Shown one piece after another: positions 11,094 to 23,284 of a DNA stretch of 64,000 bases. The notes beneath the pieces were generated by a model, which searched no databases, had not been told where the DNA came from, and worked only from the letters and a program-made list of their open reading frames with translations. The translations under genes and the position numbers were made by a program. This DNA comes from Biancaea sappan (lineage: Eukaryota > Streptophyta > Magnoliopsida > Fabales > Fabaceae), in the NCBI GenBank assembly GCA_037074585.1, contig CM073491.1:69733501-69797500 (forward strand). The letters run 5' to 3'. Numbering within the stretch: position 1 is the first letter of the stretch; each line of letters begins with the position of its first letter.

Positions 11094-11763
11094 TATCGAA
11101 CAACGAAGCATCCATTCATGCTTGAGTTTGATTTTCAACTAATGTCTGACTAACTAAAGATAATTTGAGTATTTCAAAATCTATTTTCATGTTTTATTCA
11201 TTCAGTGATATTTTGAATCATGTTACAGACGAGACCTATTTAGTAGGTTAGTCTTTATCTTATATTTTGTAGATTATGTTTTATTTGTTATTTATTTCAA
11301 CTTTATACGAATAATATTATTTCATTTCAAATATTATTATGATGATCAATAAATTTGATCCTATCATAGAGAGAGCTCAAAGAACGGTATCAATAGCAGT
11401 CGTATAAAAATTGAGATTGAAGAAACAGAGTATTGTTGTTGTCATTTTTTTTCTTTTCTTTTTGTATTTTAATTATTCAATTTTTTTTGTATTTATTACT
11501 TTATTTTGTTGTATATTTATTATATATTTCTATTAGTGCTCTCTTTTTTTTTTTCTTATTTTTAACATGTATATATATGTGTGTGTGTGTGTGTTTTTTT
11601 TTTGTAGGTATAATAGAATTATGTATACATTGTGGGAATAATTTGCAGATAAGTTGAATTAATATTTTCAATAACCTAGGTCATTCAATTATTATTATTT
11701 TATAAGTTACAAAAATTTTTAAATTCATAAATTATCCGTGCATCGCACGGGTCACAACACTAA
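11094..11763 (+). pseudogene. Helitron 3' end with RPA70-like fragment
   Basis: Bases 11100-11425 are a diverged copy of 20835-21170, the DUF223/OB-fold part of a replication protein A 70-kDa-like gene carried by plant Helitrons. A further exon near 11600-11660 reads MYTLWE-stop-FADKLN, an RPA-like block with a stop. The unit ends with the Helitron 3' signature: stem CCGTGC/GCACGG (11736-11750) and CTAA at 11760-11763, followed by T. The 5' side is cut by the copia LTR. Confidence 0.75.
11736..11763 (+). promoter_or_regulatory. Helitron 3' terminus (hairpin + CTAA)
   Basis: A perfect 6-bp stem with a 3-nt loop (ATC), 9 bases, then CTAA. The short 3' hairpin followed by CTRR is the Helitron termination signal. 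The same block recurs on the minus strand at 28302-28333 with CTAG. Confidence 0.8.
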
Positions 11764-12400
11764 TTTTATACATATGATCAAGAATTAATGTCAATATATC
11801 TTGATCCTATTGTATATATATTTCAACAATTTATTATCTATATATTTCAATTCAAATCAAATAATGAAGGCAATTGTTTTTTTAATTTCAATTCAAATTA
11901 AATAATTCATTTAATGTGATGTCATTAATTATCCTACAGTGGTCAAATGATAAAAGTAATTGTTTTTAATTTCAATTTAAGTCATTTCAATTAATTCAAA
12001 TCAAATAATTAATATTATGTTATGTCATTAATTTATCAAATTTATTAATTTACTTAATTTATTCATTTAAATCAAATAAAATAAGGAAATTCACTAATTA
12101 TTAATTTTACTAACTAATAATTATGATAATATATTATGATAAAAATATATTCTGTTATTCACTTTAATAATAACTTACATAATATATTAAATACATTGGA
12201 ATCTATATAATATATTCTGATGATAATACTATAATTTATAAGTTTGTAAAATTTATAAAACTTATAAGACTTATGAGTTATGACATATATTTTTTTAAAT
12301 GTAAATATTATGATATAAATTTTGATTATTTATACATATATAAATAATAAATTTTAATAAAAAATTCATAATAATAAACAACCACATTATATTATGAAGA
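11764..12400. other. AT-rich Helitron-like spacer
   Basis: Very AT-rich sequence with repeated blocks such as TCATTTAATGTGATGTCATTAAT, also found near 14230-14640 and 30170-30480, where they lie close to Helitron 5' ends. No gene seen. Confidence 0.4.
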
Positions 12401-12410
12401 AAGATCATAC

Positions 12411-13257
12411 CTTTGACATGAGAAGAATGTTCTTTCCTTGCTGTTCCAATAATTTTCGAACTTTCACCAAGTGTGAACCTTTTCGAACAAAAGAAAAAGC
12501 AATCATGCCAATTTTATTGGTAACTTCCCATTTCAAGATATCTTTCTTGTCTTTCTCGTCTTTCTCTGTTAGTATGGGGAGATCCACTATCACTGTAGGA
12601 AGATTAATATTCTTTCTCTTGCCAAGAACTGCATAGTTCTCATAGCGGCTAGGGGTGTACAAAGGTTTAGTTTGATTTTGGGCATGAACTAAACCGAACC
12701 AAATCAAGTCGGTTTGCTAATTCTAAGACCTATTCAGTTTTCTTTTTTAGTGGTTTTTCAATTTTTTGGTTGTTTGGTTCAATTTTTTTAGGCAGTTTGG
12801 TTCAATTTTTTGGCGGTTTGATACCTTAAAGAATTTTTTTAAAAAAATAGAAACTGCTTACTTGTATCTATTTTTAAAAAAAAAACCCATAATTTTACCA
12901 AATACCAAGTGTTCTGTGTTCACTTTTCTAGTTTTCTTAACATAGTCCAGTTTTCATATAGAAATATTGCTCAAATCATATAGTTAAAATATATATATAT
13001 ATATATTATTGCATATAGTATGTATAATCAAACTGACGAACCGAACCAAACTGAAAATTTCATAATTTTGAAAATCGATCTAGACCTTATTTGTTAGGTT
13101 TTGGCTCGGTTTTTCTCCATTCTGTTTGGTTTGGATCGATTTTGTACACTTCTAATAGTGGTATCAAACCAAACCCAATTTTTTGTCACATGGTAATACC
13201 GTAAATGAGATAGTTACATCTGAGCACATTATTACATTACCAGGCTTCACAAATCCA
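12411..13257 (-). pseudogene. Pyruvate kinase fragment, split by MITE
   Basis: Read on the minus strand, 13257-13155 gives KPGNVIMCSDVTISFTVL and then, after the MITE at 12650-13154, YENYAVLGKRKNINLP ... MIAFSFVRKGSHLVKVRKLL ... NILLMSK. These are conserved blocks of cytosolic pyruvate kinase (glycolysis: phosphoenolpyruvate to pyruvate). The fragment ends at 12411 before GTATG, a proper splice donor where the family continues with V-E-N. It has an in-frame TGA near 13165, an extra lysine/aspartate-rich stretch (EKDEKDKKD), and no start. It is a piece of a gene, not a working enzyme. The AT-rich flanks resemble Helitron ends, so capture by a Helitron is likely but not proven. Confidence 0.8.
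12650..13154. mobile_element. hAT-type MITE inside pyruvate kinase fragment
   Basis: 505 bp with terminal inverted repeats (TAGGGGTGTACAAA at the left; the complement of TTTTGTACACTTCTA at the right). It is rich in GGTTTGGTTC motifs and has no coding frame. The flanks ATAGCGGC (12642-12649) and ATAGTGGT (13155-13162) form an 8-bp target duplication with two C/T differences, typical of hAT MITEs. Removing it restores the continuity of the pyruvate kinase reading frame. Confidence 0.75.
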
Positions 13258-13259
13258 GT

Positions 13260-14160
13260 TCAGATCTCGAGGCCTACGATATTAGAGATAAAATGTGCCA
13301 TAAAATTTGATTGACTCCAAGTTGTGAAGTGGATTCAAACAAAAGAACTTTATTAAATCAAAGAACAAACAAATTAAAAAAGAGAAAAAATGGATCTGAG
13401 GAGTTTACCTTTTCCTTGTAATTGCCATCTTCTAAGACTCTGTGCTTATCAGTTGGGTCCCTTTTTTAACATACTCATGGGGGATATATTGTGTAATTGC
13501 TCTTGATTCTGTACATTGAAATGATTTTGATCAGTAATTTTACAAATGGTAGTTTAACGATCTCTGAGTGTGCTTGTTAGAGATGTATATTAGTACTTAC
13601 CGAATAACTTTAGATCTCTATCTTCAAAGGTTGGAAATTGACCGAATGTCTACATCAAAAGAAGCAAAAACTAGTTAAACTGAAACTCAAAGACAAGCAA
13701 CCCTTAAATTGCTCTAATGCTTACATTAAGTGAAATGAAAGGTTCCTTTTTGTGTTTGCTCTCTTTCATGTTAATGGGAACAAACTCGAATTCAAGCAGT
13801 TTCTCGAAAAGGCAAGCAGTAACCTACATGGTGGCTATCGAGAAGGTGCTTTTGTTAACTTTTATGGTTGCCATAACTGAGAAGATTACCAAGTTTGAGT
13901 GAAAATAGAACAGAGATAGAGGCGAGCGGCTTTTCTATAGTCGGTGGTAGGAAATCCACTCCGAAGTTGATATGTGAGTCGTGGGATCATTTTCCCATTG
14001 TTGCTTTTGAGTTTGACGTATGACACTCATCATTCGGTTATTCCTAAAGCTCAAAACGCACTGTATTAGCTTGAAATTGAGTTTTAGATTGGTATGAAGG
14101 CAACTAATATAAACTCTCCAAACATAAAATCCTTCCAGCTTCTCTATATATTAATTTGTA
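13260..14160. other. Unassigned stretch beside pyruvate kinase fragment
   Basis: No gene that I recognise. There is splice-like sequence on the minus strand near 13410 (AAAAGG then GTAAAC), and a short open stretch at 13717-13902 with no family resemblance. It may be intron remains of the captured gene. Confidence 0.3.
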
Positions 14161-14405
14161 TAATCTTTTTGTCAAATTCATTTTATGTGATTATATAGTA
14201 ATTATAGCAATTATATAACAATTTATTATAATTTTTTTAAATTCATTTAATGTGATGTGATTAATTTACCAAATTTAATAATTTATCTAATTTATTCATT
14301 AAATTTATTCATTTAAATTTATTTTACTTTATTCTATTATACATAACTTAATGATTTACTGGCAATTAATACTCTAGAATGGAATTATTTTAGTCTATTA
14401 TATAG
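14160..14405 (-). mobile_element. Probable Helitron 5' end region
   Basis: Homologous in the same orientation to 30120-30569, the 5' part of the minus-strand Helitron, ending in the near-palindrome TCTATTATATAGA. The base before TC is not the expected A on the plus strand, and the palindrome could mark a 5' end in either direction. It may be the 5' end of a minus-strand Helitron carrying the pyruvate kinase piece. Confidence 0.45.
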
Positions 14406-14943
14406 ATTGCAATGAAAACAAATAAATATGATTTGAATGAATAAATTTAGTAAATTAATAACATCACATTAAATGAATTATTTGATTTAAATTGAAATTC
14501 AATAATATTAATTGTTATATAATTATTATTATATTCAATTTAAATTGTAGTGAAAACGAATAAATTTGTTTGAATGAATAAATTAAGTAAATTAATAAAT
14601 TTGTTAAATTAATAACATCACATTAAATGAATTATTTAATTTGAATTGATCTTAATTGAAATTCAATAATAATTACCTTTATTATTTGATTTGAATTAAT
14701 TTGAATTAAAATTCAATATCATTAATTGCTATATAATTAAACTGAGAATATTCAATTTATTATGTTCAATATCCAATAACCATGAATTGGTCATATTCCT
14801 TACTCATGTTCTATAAATAAAGGATCATTCTAACTGTCATATAATGTTCTAGTGTTTGTATTGTTTATTCTTCTTGTAAAATTAGTTTCCATTCAATTAG
14901 TGCTTCGCATATGGCTAAATTTAGTGACATTGCTGATAGTAAT

Positions 14944-16753
14944 TATAATACATGATATATTTTAAAATTTTGTGAAATACAATAAATTTATTTTGGAGAA
15001 AATAATTCTCCTGTTTGTTTAAATTTTGTATTCTTATGTTAATCTTGATTGTGCATGTTGTTAAAAATATGGATGTTATGATATGAAATTTATCCCATAG
15101 ATAAAATATGGTTTGGGCATAAGAGGAATTTAGAAAGAAACTAGGAGAAAAATAATATTTTATGTGAGAAAATCTCCTTAGGGACTAAATAAAAAGGACT
15201 AAAGTGAAAAGAAACTTAAAGATTTAAGAGAAAGGATAATTTTCCTTTTAAGTTCCCAATAGTAATCAATAATTTGCCGCCCTCTTGAAAAATATATGTG
15301 CATAGTAAACTAAATTATTAAAGCGTATAGTAAACTAAATTATTAAAGTGCATAGTAAAAAGAATATTTTATTAGCACATAGTACTCTGACTTCTCCTAT
15401 AAATAGGCCATTCCATTTCACTTATAAACTCATACCTTCAGTTTCTCTTCTTTCTTCTCCTCAAAATTTCTCTTACTTCGACGTTAGGGCTCTGAAATTC
15501 TAAGTCTTTTCTCCTTAGCCTAGATCTGAGGTGAGGATACTATGCTCCTTTAAATTCTTGTAACTATTTAAAGGTTAAATTCTTAATATGCTCTGTGGTT
15601 GCAGCTTTAGCTGATCTTTCACATCATAAAAGAATTAATTTCTACTGCTTGAGAATTATCTTCTGATTATCAAAATAGAGTATAAAACTGTAAATAATAC
15701 ATGTCTAGGAAAGGTCTGACTAAGAAAAACCTTGGTACTTGAGAGTGTCCATTGCGACTCACCTCTCTTTCTTGAAAACTTTTCTATTGTACTCTTTTAC
15801 AGCCTACGTTCGCTATCCCCAGTATGAATAGTATCTATATGTATAAATAATATTCGTATGTATAAATAGTATCTATATGTATAAATAGTATCCATACGTA
15901 TCCATATGTATGAATAGTATCTATACGTATTTGTACGTATGAATAATATTTGTATGTATCTGTACATATGAATAATGATTGTATATATAAATAGTATTTT
16001 GTACAAAAACAACCTTGACTTTCTCTATCTGAACTTCGTGAAAATCTCCATAACAGAACCCGAAATCTAGCTACGTGCTATTCTCTGTAACAACTCTAAA
16101 AGGTAACTTGGATACGAAATCTATGTTAGTGGATGACCTTGCTAACCGATTTTATTTATTTTTATTCCAAGTACAATATAAATTCCACCTCATATCGCAA
16201 TTAGATTCCCTATTTAATTATGATAGCTAGAAAATAGAATTTATTGTTTGATTTAAGATGAGAATTATGATTGAGAATGTAATTATACATATTGAATGAT
16301 TGAGGGCTTGACTTAAGATACCAATGCATGCAAATACACACATGAAATAGTTGAGGATTTGACCTAAGAAACCAATGCATGTAATTATACACATTGAATG
16401 GTTGAGGACTTGATTCCCCAAGATACAGTGGATGAGAACGAAAGAAATTCATAGGAAGAGGTATTCTTTAATGACACTTTCTATGTTATCTGGAGGGCTT
16501 AAGAATTTAAAAGTTTAGAAAATGATCTGTAATCTCTATAGGTCACCTAAGCTTGAAAAATTGCATCATACTGTATGATATTTAGTTTGTGTTTACTATT
16601 TCACTATGTTGAACTTTTATATGTATATATGCAAAATCTCTTTCTTGAAAAATTATGTTATGTATTAATACTGTTCAGAGATTTTATGAGATACCATAGA
16701 GGTACACTCTCGAATTTATAAAATTACTGACATGCCTAAAATTGGATGTGACA
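14944..16753 (+). mobile_element. Solo LTR of the same gypsy family, opposite orientation
   Basis: The region 15110-15560 aligns with the reverse complement of the LTRs at 649-2685: the GGGACTAAAT block, CTATAAATAGGCC promoter and CTTC-rich leader. The repeated-motif array recurs at 15820-15995. It ends ATTGGATGTGACA at 16753, the family terminus. GTAAT lies on both sides (14939-14943 and 16754-16758), so this is a solo LTR left by LTR-LTR recombination. The opening TG has become TA. It is much more diverged than the complete element. Confidence 0.8.
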
Positions 16754-16913
16754 GTAATGCATCAAGGGATGATTGGAATATTAAGGTTCAAATAGTGAGG
16801 TTGTGGACAGTTCCATCATTCAAGGTACTCAAGGAGATTTTTAGTTTGGAGATAATTTTGCAAGATTCTCAAATGAATTTAATTTCATTATATTCAATTT
16901 TTTTATATTTATT

Positions 16914-19900
16914 TGTAACACCTTAGTCCTTGGGGGGTTGTTGTTATTTATGGTGTGTGAAAATTTTATAATTTTATTTTATTACTATTGTTTGAAATTA
17001 TGGTGTGGAATATTTTAAGTTGTTTTCTTTTCAGTTAGAATTATGATGAATTATTATATGTTGTGTGGTTATATTTTAAAATGTATTTGATTGATTTTTT
17101 TTAGTTGGAGAATTTTCAGTTTTATTTATTTCTATTTTTATTTTATGTTTTTTGTATTTTGATGGTGGGAACTATTGTTAAAAATTCAAGAAAAACTTTG
17201 AATTGTGAGAATAGTTCTTCTTTTTGAGATCATTTTAGATTTCATTAAATTAAAGAAGTAAGAAAAGTTGACTGGTCAAAAGATACACTTGGAATTTCCA
17301 TGTTTTAATCTACTATATCACCATATTCCTTCTAATTTCCTGAAGCTTCCTTCGACACTTCCATTCTCTCCATCTCTTCCTTTTCTTTTTCCTTCTCGGT
17401 TTCCGTTACTCATCCACGTTAAGCTTCAGCCAACACTTCGTTATTTTCTACTGTTATTAGGACGCCTTCTTCAATAGTTGGTGGAGGTTCAAGTAAGTAG
17501 GTTCTTCTTCTTCTTCTTCTTCTTTTTCTTCTTCTTTTTTTCGGTTGCCAAGAACCCTAAATAGCAAAGATAGAGAATTTCTGAGCTAAGAAGGAAGAGA
17601 GTGGTTCGAACGTTATTAGTTCTTGATTAGTGAGCATTTATGAGCATTTCTAGTAGAGATGATGGAAAAAAAAAGAGAAATGGCGTTGGTGGGTCTTGAG
17701 AATGAAAGAGAGAATGAAAGAAATGGTTTTAATTTGATTTTAGTTTCTGAGTTGTTCAAAGATGATTGTGATGATAAATCTGGCCTTTTTCTGGTTGTTA
17801 CAGTAGCAAATTTCCTATAGAAATTCTAGTTTTAACTTGCTAAAAATTCAGTTTTTAATTTACTCTTCTATCTCCATTTTAAATTGCATTTTAGAGAATT
17901 CTTTGGAGCCATCTTTTAGCACTCCTCCATTAACAACTAGCAAAAATAAAGGTAGTTAGTGCCACATTAAAGGTGAGTGTGATGACATCTTCCAATTCAT
18001 TCTTCTTCAATTTTTATCATCATGCATCATGGAGGCAACATTGAAGTGGTATGTTGTTTAATTTATTTTCAAGTATGTGTTGATGATGATGAAGGAGATG
18101 TATGGAAAATTTTTGTGTTGATGATGATGCTAGTTGGAGATAAATATGATTGATGTTTGTACTAATTATGTTGTGTTGAAAATATGAGTGTATGTTATAG
18201 CTGGAATTGTGGTATGATGATGAATATGGCTTGTGTTTGGCTTCATGGTGGTGCACCCCATCCCCATGAGAGGAAATAAAGGAGTCCTCTTTTCCTTCAA
18301 AATTTTCTTTGTTTTGCTTAATTGTGATCCCTCATCCCTAGGGAGTTCTTCTACAACACTCCCTTCATCTTTGGATGAATTTTAAGGTAAATTGGCTACC
18401 CAAGGTGAGTGAAGATGACTTTTATCTTCTTCTATCACAATTAGTTTATTTCCTTCCAAACTTTATGAGGAATGAAATTGTCATCTATAAAGAAATGGTA
18501 ACACCTTGGGTTGTCATCTGCATGCTTTGGTGGATTCTAGAGGAATTAGTACCACAATAAGGTAAGTATATTAACATCCCTTCCGTAATAACTTGTGATA
18601 AATTATAGGGAACTATGAACTTTCCTCTCCATAAATTGAAATCATGAATTTATGGCATTCTGATATGTATATTATCTTATTTATTCCATATTATGGATGG
18701 GCTTACTAAGAGAATATGTAAATGTTAAGTTTATTAGCTAAAGTAACAATAGAATGTGTATTACCTTGTTTTAGTAATTTGGTTGTTTGTTTTGTTTAAG
18801 TGTTGGGATGAGGTACTTGGTATGAATTTTGATTGTGATGTATTCTTTACATAGTTTAGTTCATATCATTCTTTACTATTATACTATTAACTGTTATTGT
18901 AAAGGTTGAATGCTCACTCACTAAGTTTATGGTCTACTAACTCACTCTCTCTTGATAGCTCGACATATGATGATTTATTTTAGTTGATAAGAGTTCAAGC
19001 TTTAGTCATGTACATGATCATGGATCCATTTGGTTTGATTATTGATGCTGGAAACTGTGCATCCCAATTGGCTTTTATATTTCATCACGAGCACTTCTAT
19101 TATGGGGCATCATTCCATAGCCACTTTATACTTGTGTTGGATTCTTTGGAAATTAGTTCATGTTGGGCCATTCATGTCTTACTTGGGCATAGAACATATT
19201 CTCCAATATGTGATTCCTACTATGGTTGTTGATCTGGGAACATCATATAAAATTGATTTATTATTCTTATGCTTTACCTTGAAGAGTTCTTTATTGGTAT
19301 GTTATTATATAATTATAATGGATTAGATATGATGGATTAATTGTGCCAGGCACTAGCACTTGTAGATATAATGAATGATATGGTGTCAAGTATTGACACG
19401 TGATATTGAATGATATGGTGCCGGGAATTGACATATGTTATTTAATGATATGGTGCTGGGTACTAGGACGTGTGGAGGCTTATCGAAGGTATAAGGATGG
19501 GGTTATGTATACATATAGGACATATGTATATCTTTGGCATTTAAGCCTAGAGGTGTCATAAGGATGTGCTATCTATTTGTAATTACCTTGTTAGTATGTA
19601 TAACATCTTATATATTTCCTCATGGAAATGGTTGGTTGTGGTAGAATTGCCTATACTCACATACTCATATATATATTTGCTTACTGGTATTCTTTGGAGA
19701 AGTATGTGAATGTCAAAAAGTCATTTGGGATTATAATTGCTACTTATTTGGTAAGGAACTTGAACTTATGCTTGGCATAACTTGTGAATTTATTTAGTTT
19801 AGACTATGGATGAAGAAAGATAAAGGTAATTGGTTATCTTTTATTTTTATTTCATGAATTAATGCTTTAATATTATACATTGTCCTATTTTTATGGTTGT

Positions 19901-20664
19901 TTATAATAGCATAGTTGTGGTAAGGCACTTCTTTGGGAAATACAGATGGAGGTTCTGGTATGCACACAAGACATGTATATGTATAATTTGGGCTTTAGGC
20001 CAAGAAAAGATATAAGTAAGAGAAGAGATTATTCAATTACTTATTTATTTATTTATTTTGAATATTTAATTACATTCTGTATATAAAAGATCGATTTTTG
20101 GTCCTCGAATTCTAGATGATATGGTGTGACGGCTTATATACTGAAGTGTACACAATTATAAGCATTGTCATTGTTTCCTTTACTTTGATTGGACCTTTAC
20201 TAAGTAATTAAATTACTCATTTTGCCCTTTTTGGTCACCTTTCAGAGTCGAATGTCATAATGAGAAGGATCATAGAAAAGTAGTGGCTCTCCAATTCGTT
20301 AATTTCCTTTTGTTCTTGGGGTTGATCTCTCTTCGTGAACCATTTTGTGCTATTTATTTAAGTATTCTAGAAGTCGCTTTGTGACCATATGAGACTCCTA
20401 GGAGGATTGATTCTGTTGTAATTGAACTTAAATGATGATCAAGTAACTAAAATGTATGATTTTTAAGTGCTTCAGGTTTATTTTTGTGGATTGCTCAATG
20501 AAAGAATTCAATGTTTAATGTAATATTTTATTTAAATTGATTCTGTATGAAAAATAATAATTGTGTTTGAGGCTATGATGTTAAATATAGGTGGTTGAGT
20601 CAGGCTTACAACATGTATGCTTCACTATCGTGCCAGTCACGCACCCGGTTTAAGGGAAGTGACA
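16914..20664 (+). mobile_element. Long solo LTR (about 3.75 kb), different gypsy family
   Basis: It begins TGTAACACCTTAGTCCTTGG and ends CACGCACCCGGTTTAAGG then GAAGTGACA, terminal sequence typical of plant Ty3/gypsy LTRs of the chromovirus type. It lies within the first intron of the RPA-like gene; flanks TTATT and GTATT are an imperfect 5-bp duplication. It contains a TTC microsatellite (about 17500-17540) and a degenerate repeat of GATATGGTGCCGGG-like units at 19330-19470. No retroviral coding sequence lies inside, hence solo LTR. The short open frames within it have no recognisable domains. Confidence 0.65.
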
Positions 20665-21483
20665 GTATTATTTTGTTCATTATGTTTATGTTATGTTTAT
20701 TTTTTGCCTTCTAAGGGTAATCACATACACAATCAGGTGAAGAAATCATTTGTGAATAAGTTCAATTATCAAATAATCGAGGAAACTGTTTATGTGATAT
20801 TTATGTTTAGTATAGTTAAGTATAACAGTGAGTATCGTACAATGAAACATCCATTCATGCTTGAATTTCACTTTCCAACTGATATCCGACTAGCTGAAGA
20901 TGATTTGAGTATTCCAAAACCTATCTTTAAGTTTTGTCCATTCAGTGATATTTTGAATTGTGTTGCCGACGAGAATTATTTAGTAGATTAGTTTTTATCT
21001 TCTTTTTTATAGATTATGTTTTATTTATTGTTAATTTCAACTTTCTACAAATAATATTGTGTTATTTCAAATGTTATCGGACTAGTAATAAATTTGGTCC
21101 TATTATAAAGAGTTTTAAGAACGGTAACAAAAGCAGACATATGAAAATTGATATTGAGGATACAGAGTATTTTTACCTTCTGTTTTGTATATTTTTATTA
21201 AATGAGAATTTATAATTATCAAATAATATGTATTTTTATAAATAATTTTTAAATGATTTTAAATCTTTTATTATAAATTGTTACTACATAATTTTAGAAT
21301 ATATTTTTTACAATATAAAGTATAATATTGTAATAACATATCTAATTAAATGTTAAATAATTTACATAAATGGTATACTTGTATTTTATCGAATTATAAT
21401 ACACTATAATTATAATTTAAATTTTAAAATGAAAAATCTACTTAAATTGACATTTTTATATACTTATTAACATAATAATTTTT

Positions 21484-21910
21484 TTGATTAAATTATATTT
21501 TTGGTCCTTATAGTTTCACTAAAATTGTAAATTGATCCCTATATTTTATTTCCATGTAAAATAGTCTTTATAGTTTTCCCATATATGTAAGTTAGTTCAT
21601 GTTGTTAGTATTGTTAACTTTGTTGTTAAAATAGTTATACATGACAACTGATATGTACATTTGTGAACAGGTCAGCATGTTATTAATTTGCACAATTTTC
21701 AGTCGTCATGTCAAAAAAATTTTTATTTTGCCGTTAATTTTCATACTAACACTAGGTCAAAAAATTAAAAATTAAGGGCAAAATGTGGATTTTGTTGAAA
21801 TGGTAGCTGAAAATTGTGCAAAAATTAATAACTGAAGCATGTTGACATGTTCACAAATGTATATATCAACTGCCATTTAGGACCACTTTAACAGCAAAGT
21901 TAACCAAATC
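21484..21910. mobile_element. Foldback/TIR element
   Basis: Arms at 21611-21702 and 21807-21904 are inverted copies of each other with about 100 bases between. The left outer part carries the GGTCCTTATAGTTTCAC sequence common at the ends of plant MULE-like and foldback repeats. It starts where the Helitron copy stops, so it probably inserted there. Confidence 0.55.
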
Positions 21911-23280
21911 ATCAATATTCGTGGATTTTTATTTGGTTTGGTTTGATTTAGGAGCATGGGTTTTGAATACCTCAAATCATCAAGATGCAATTTTTCACTT
22001 TAAATTAGGTAATTGGAATTTGACTAATGACTTGCCCTATGAAGATCAATATTCGTGAATTTGTAAAGCTATTGCAGTAGATATGAGTAGAGGAACCACA
22101 TTTGTGAAAACCTAGAAGAAATAAGGGTTTTACCACGGTTCTCACAGTTGTAGCTTGTGAGTGGCTTTTGATATTTCAACTTCTTATCAATGCAGGATAT
22201 TACATCTGCTAAAAAATATGCAAGTTATTATGATCTTCTACCACTTGTATCTTTTGTACTCCAAGCTTTATTGTCCCATAAATGCTGAAAAACATGAGCT
22301 TTTATCAAAACCTACTTTGCAGCGATCATATATTAGAAACATCATCTCTAAAATCACTCTTACTAAAATCTTCTAGGATAGATAGTTTTTCTTTTGATAA
22401 ACAACTTTTTAGTGTCTGATCAATAAACCAGATGTTTTCAAAGTTATACAAATAAACATTCATTTGCCAATTGTATCAAGGCACAAGAAGGGAACCAAAA
22501 GAAAAAAACAATTCATTAACTAATTTTCCTCAAAACATACCAAAAGGGGAAGGAAAATACAACAAAAAGGAAGGGAAAATTAGGAAACATGTGGATGTGA
22601 ATTGAAAGAGCAAAAGAGAATAATGGAGCTGAGGCAATTTTGTCATTTTAAGAAAATATTTGACGTGAAATGTGTTTAGCTAAATAAATTAATGCTGATG
22701 TGTATAATAAAGATATATACATCAGCTTTTGTTGTTAAGATAGCATTAGGTTCAAAGATAACAATGAAATTAGTTGAAAAAAGTGCTACAAAATTGATAG
22801 AAAATAAAGTTTTGGGACAAAAATTAAAATTTAAGTCAAAATTTAGAGGACAAATATGATACTTTTACTTCTAATTAAAATTTTTAAAAAATAAATAAAA
22901 GCTAAGAGAAGAGAGATCAACCAAAGAACCACACTTTAAAAGAAGTTGATTGGCTAACATTACGAACTAACACTGAAATTAAAAGAGGACCAAAATCTAA
23001 ATCCTCTTTGGCTCAATGCAATAGACCTATAATTATTAACTATACAATTATATTCCTTATACTCCATAATTTGGCCCATCATACACTAATTGCTTCCACG
23101 ATTTTGACACTTCATTCCTTAAATAAATAAATAAAGACTTGATAGAAACTTAAAAGTGGTGTGAAGTGAATGGGAGATGATTTAGGCATTTTAGGATTAA
23201 GTTACTTATTTAATTTTTGAAAGATTAAATTTGCTTCAATATGATTTCTGAATGAGTAAACTGTAATATTTAATTGCAAA
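21911..23280. other. Intergenic, repeat-derived
   Basis: A possible exon-like stretch at about 22190-22376, preceded by a TCAATGCAG acceptor-like site, has an open frame that I cannot assign. A second TIR-like end occurs near 22660-22870 (AGTTTTGGGACAAAAATT). No supported gene. Confidence 0.3.
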
Positions 23281-23284
23281 AAGT

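Larger units (their letters stand above)
14911..21175 (+). pseudogene. RPA70-like Helitron gene broken by two solo LTRs
   Basis: Exon 1 starts with ATG at 14911 (11 codons), is interrupted after GTAAT at 14943, and resumes at 16759 to about 16872 with ASRDDWNIKVQIVRLWTVPS, the N-terminal OB-fold block of RPA1-like proteins. The reading frame is continuous if the LTR and one GTAAT are removed. Exon 2 (20716-about 20985) reads on from GNHIHNQVKKSFVNKFNYQI through EYRTMKHPFMLEFHFPTD to CPFSDILNCVADENYLV, the DUF223 region. Exon 3 (about 21069-21175) includes NKFGPIIKSFKNGNKSRHMK. The intron-1 donor is AT instead of GT and exon 3 has a small frameshift. Proteins of this family bind single-stranded DNA and accompany Rep/helicase in plant Helitrons. 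Confidence 0.8.
14394..21490 (+). mobile_element. Plus-strand Helitron remnant with RPA-like gene
   Basis: It starts near TCTATTATATAG (14394), has AT-rich subterminal repeats, a TATA-like CTATAAATA (14811-14819), then an RPA70-like gene from 14911. After the gene, 21190-21490 is the inverted counterpart of 28925-29165 in the minus-strand Helitron. The copy then breaks at about 21490, where another repeat begins, so no helicase or 3' end is left. Two solo LTRs (14944-16753 and 16914-20664) account for most of its length. Confidence 0.6.

Noticed and set aside
18984..19326. Overlapping open frames of 82 and 94 codons
   Set aside because: They lie inside the long solo LTR, overlap in different frames and resemble no protein.
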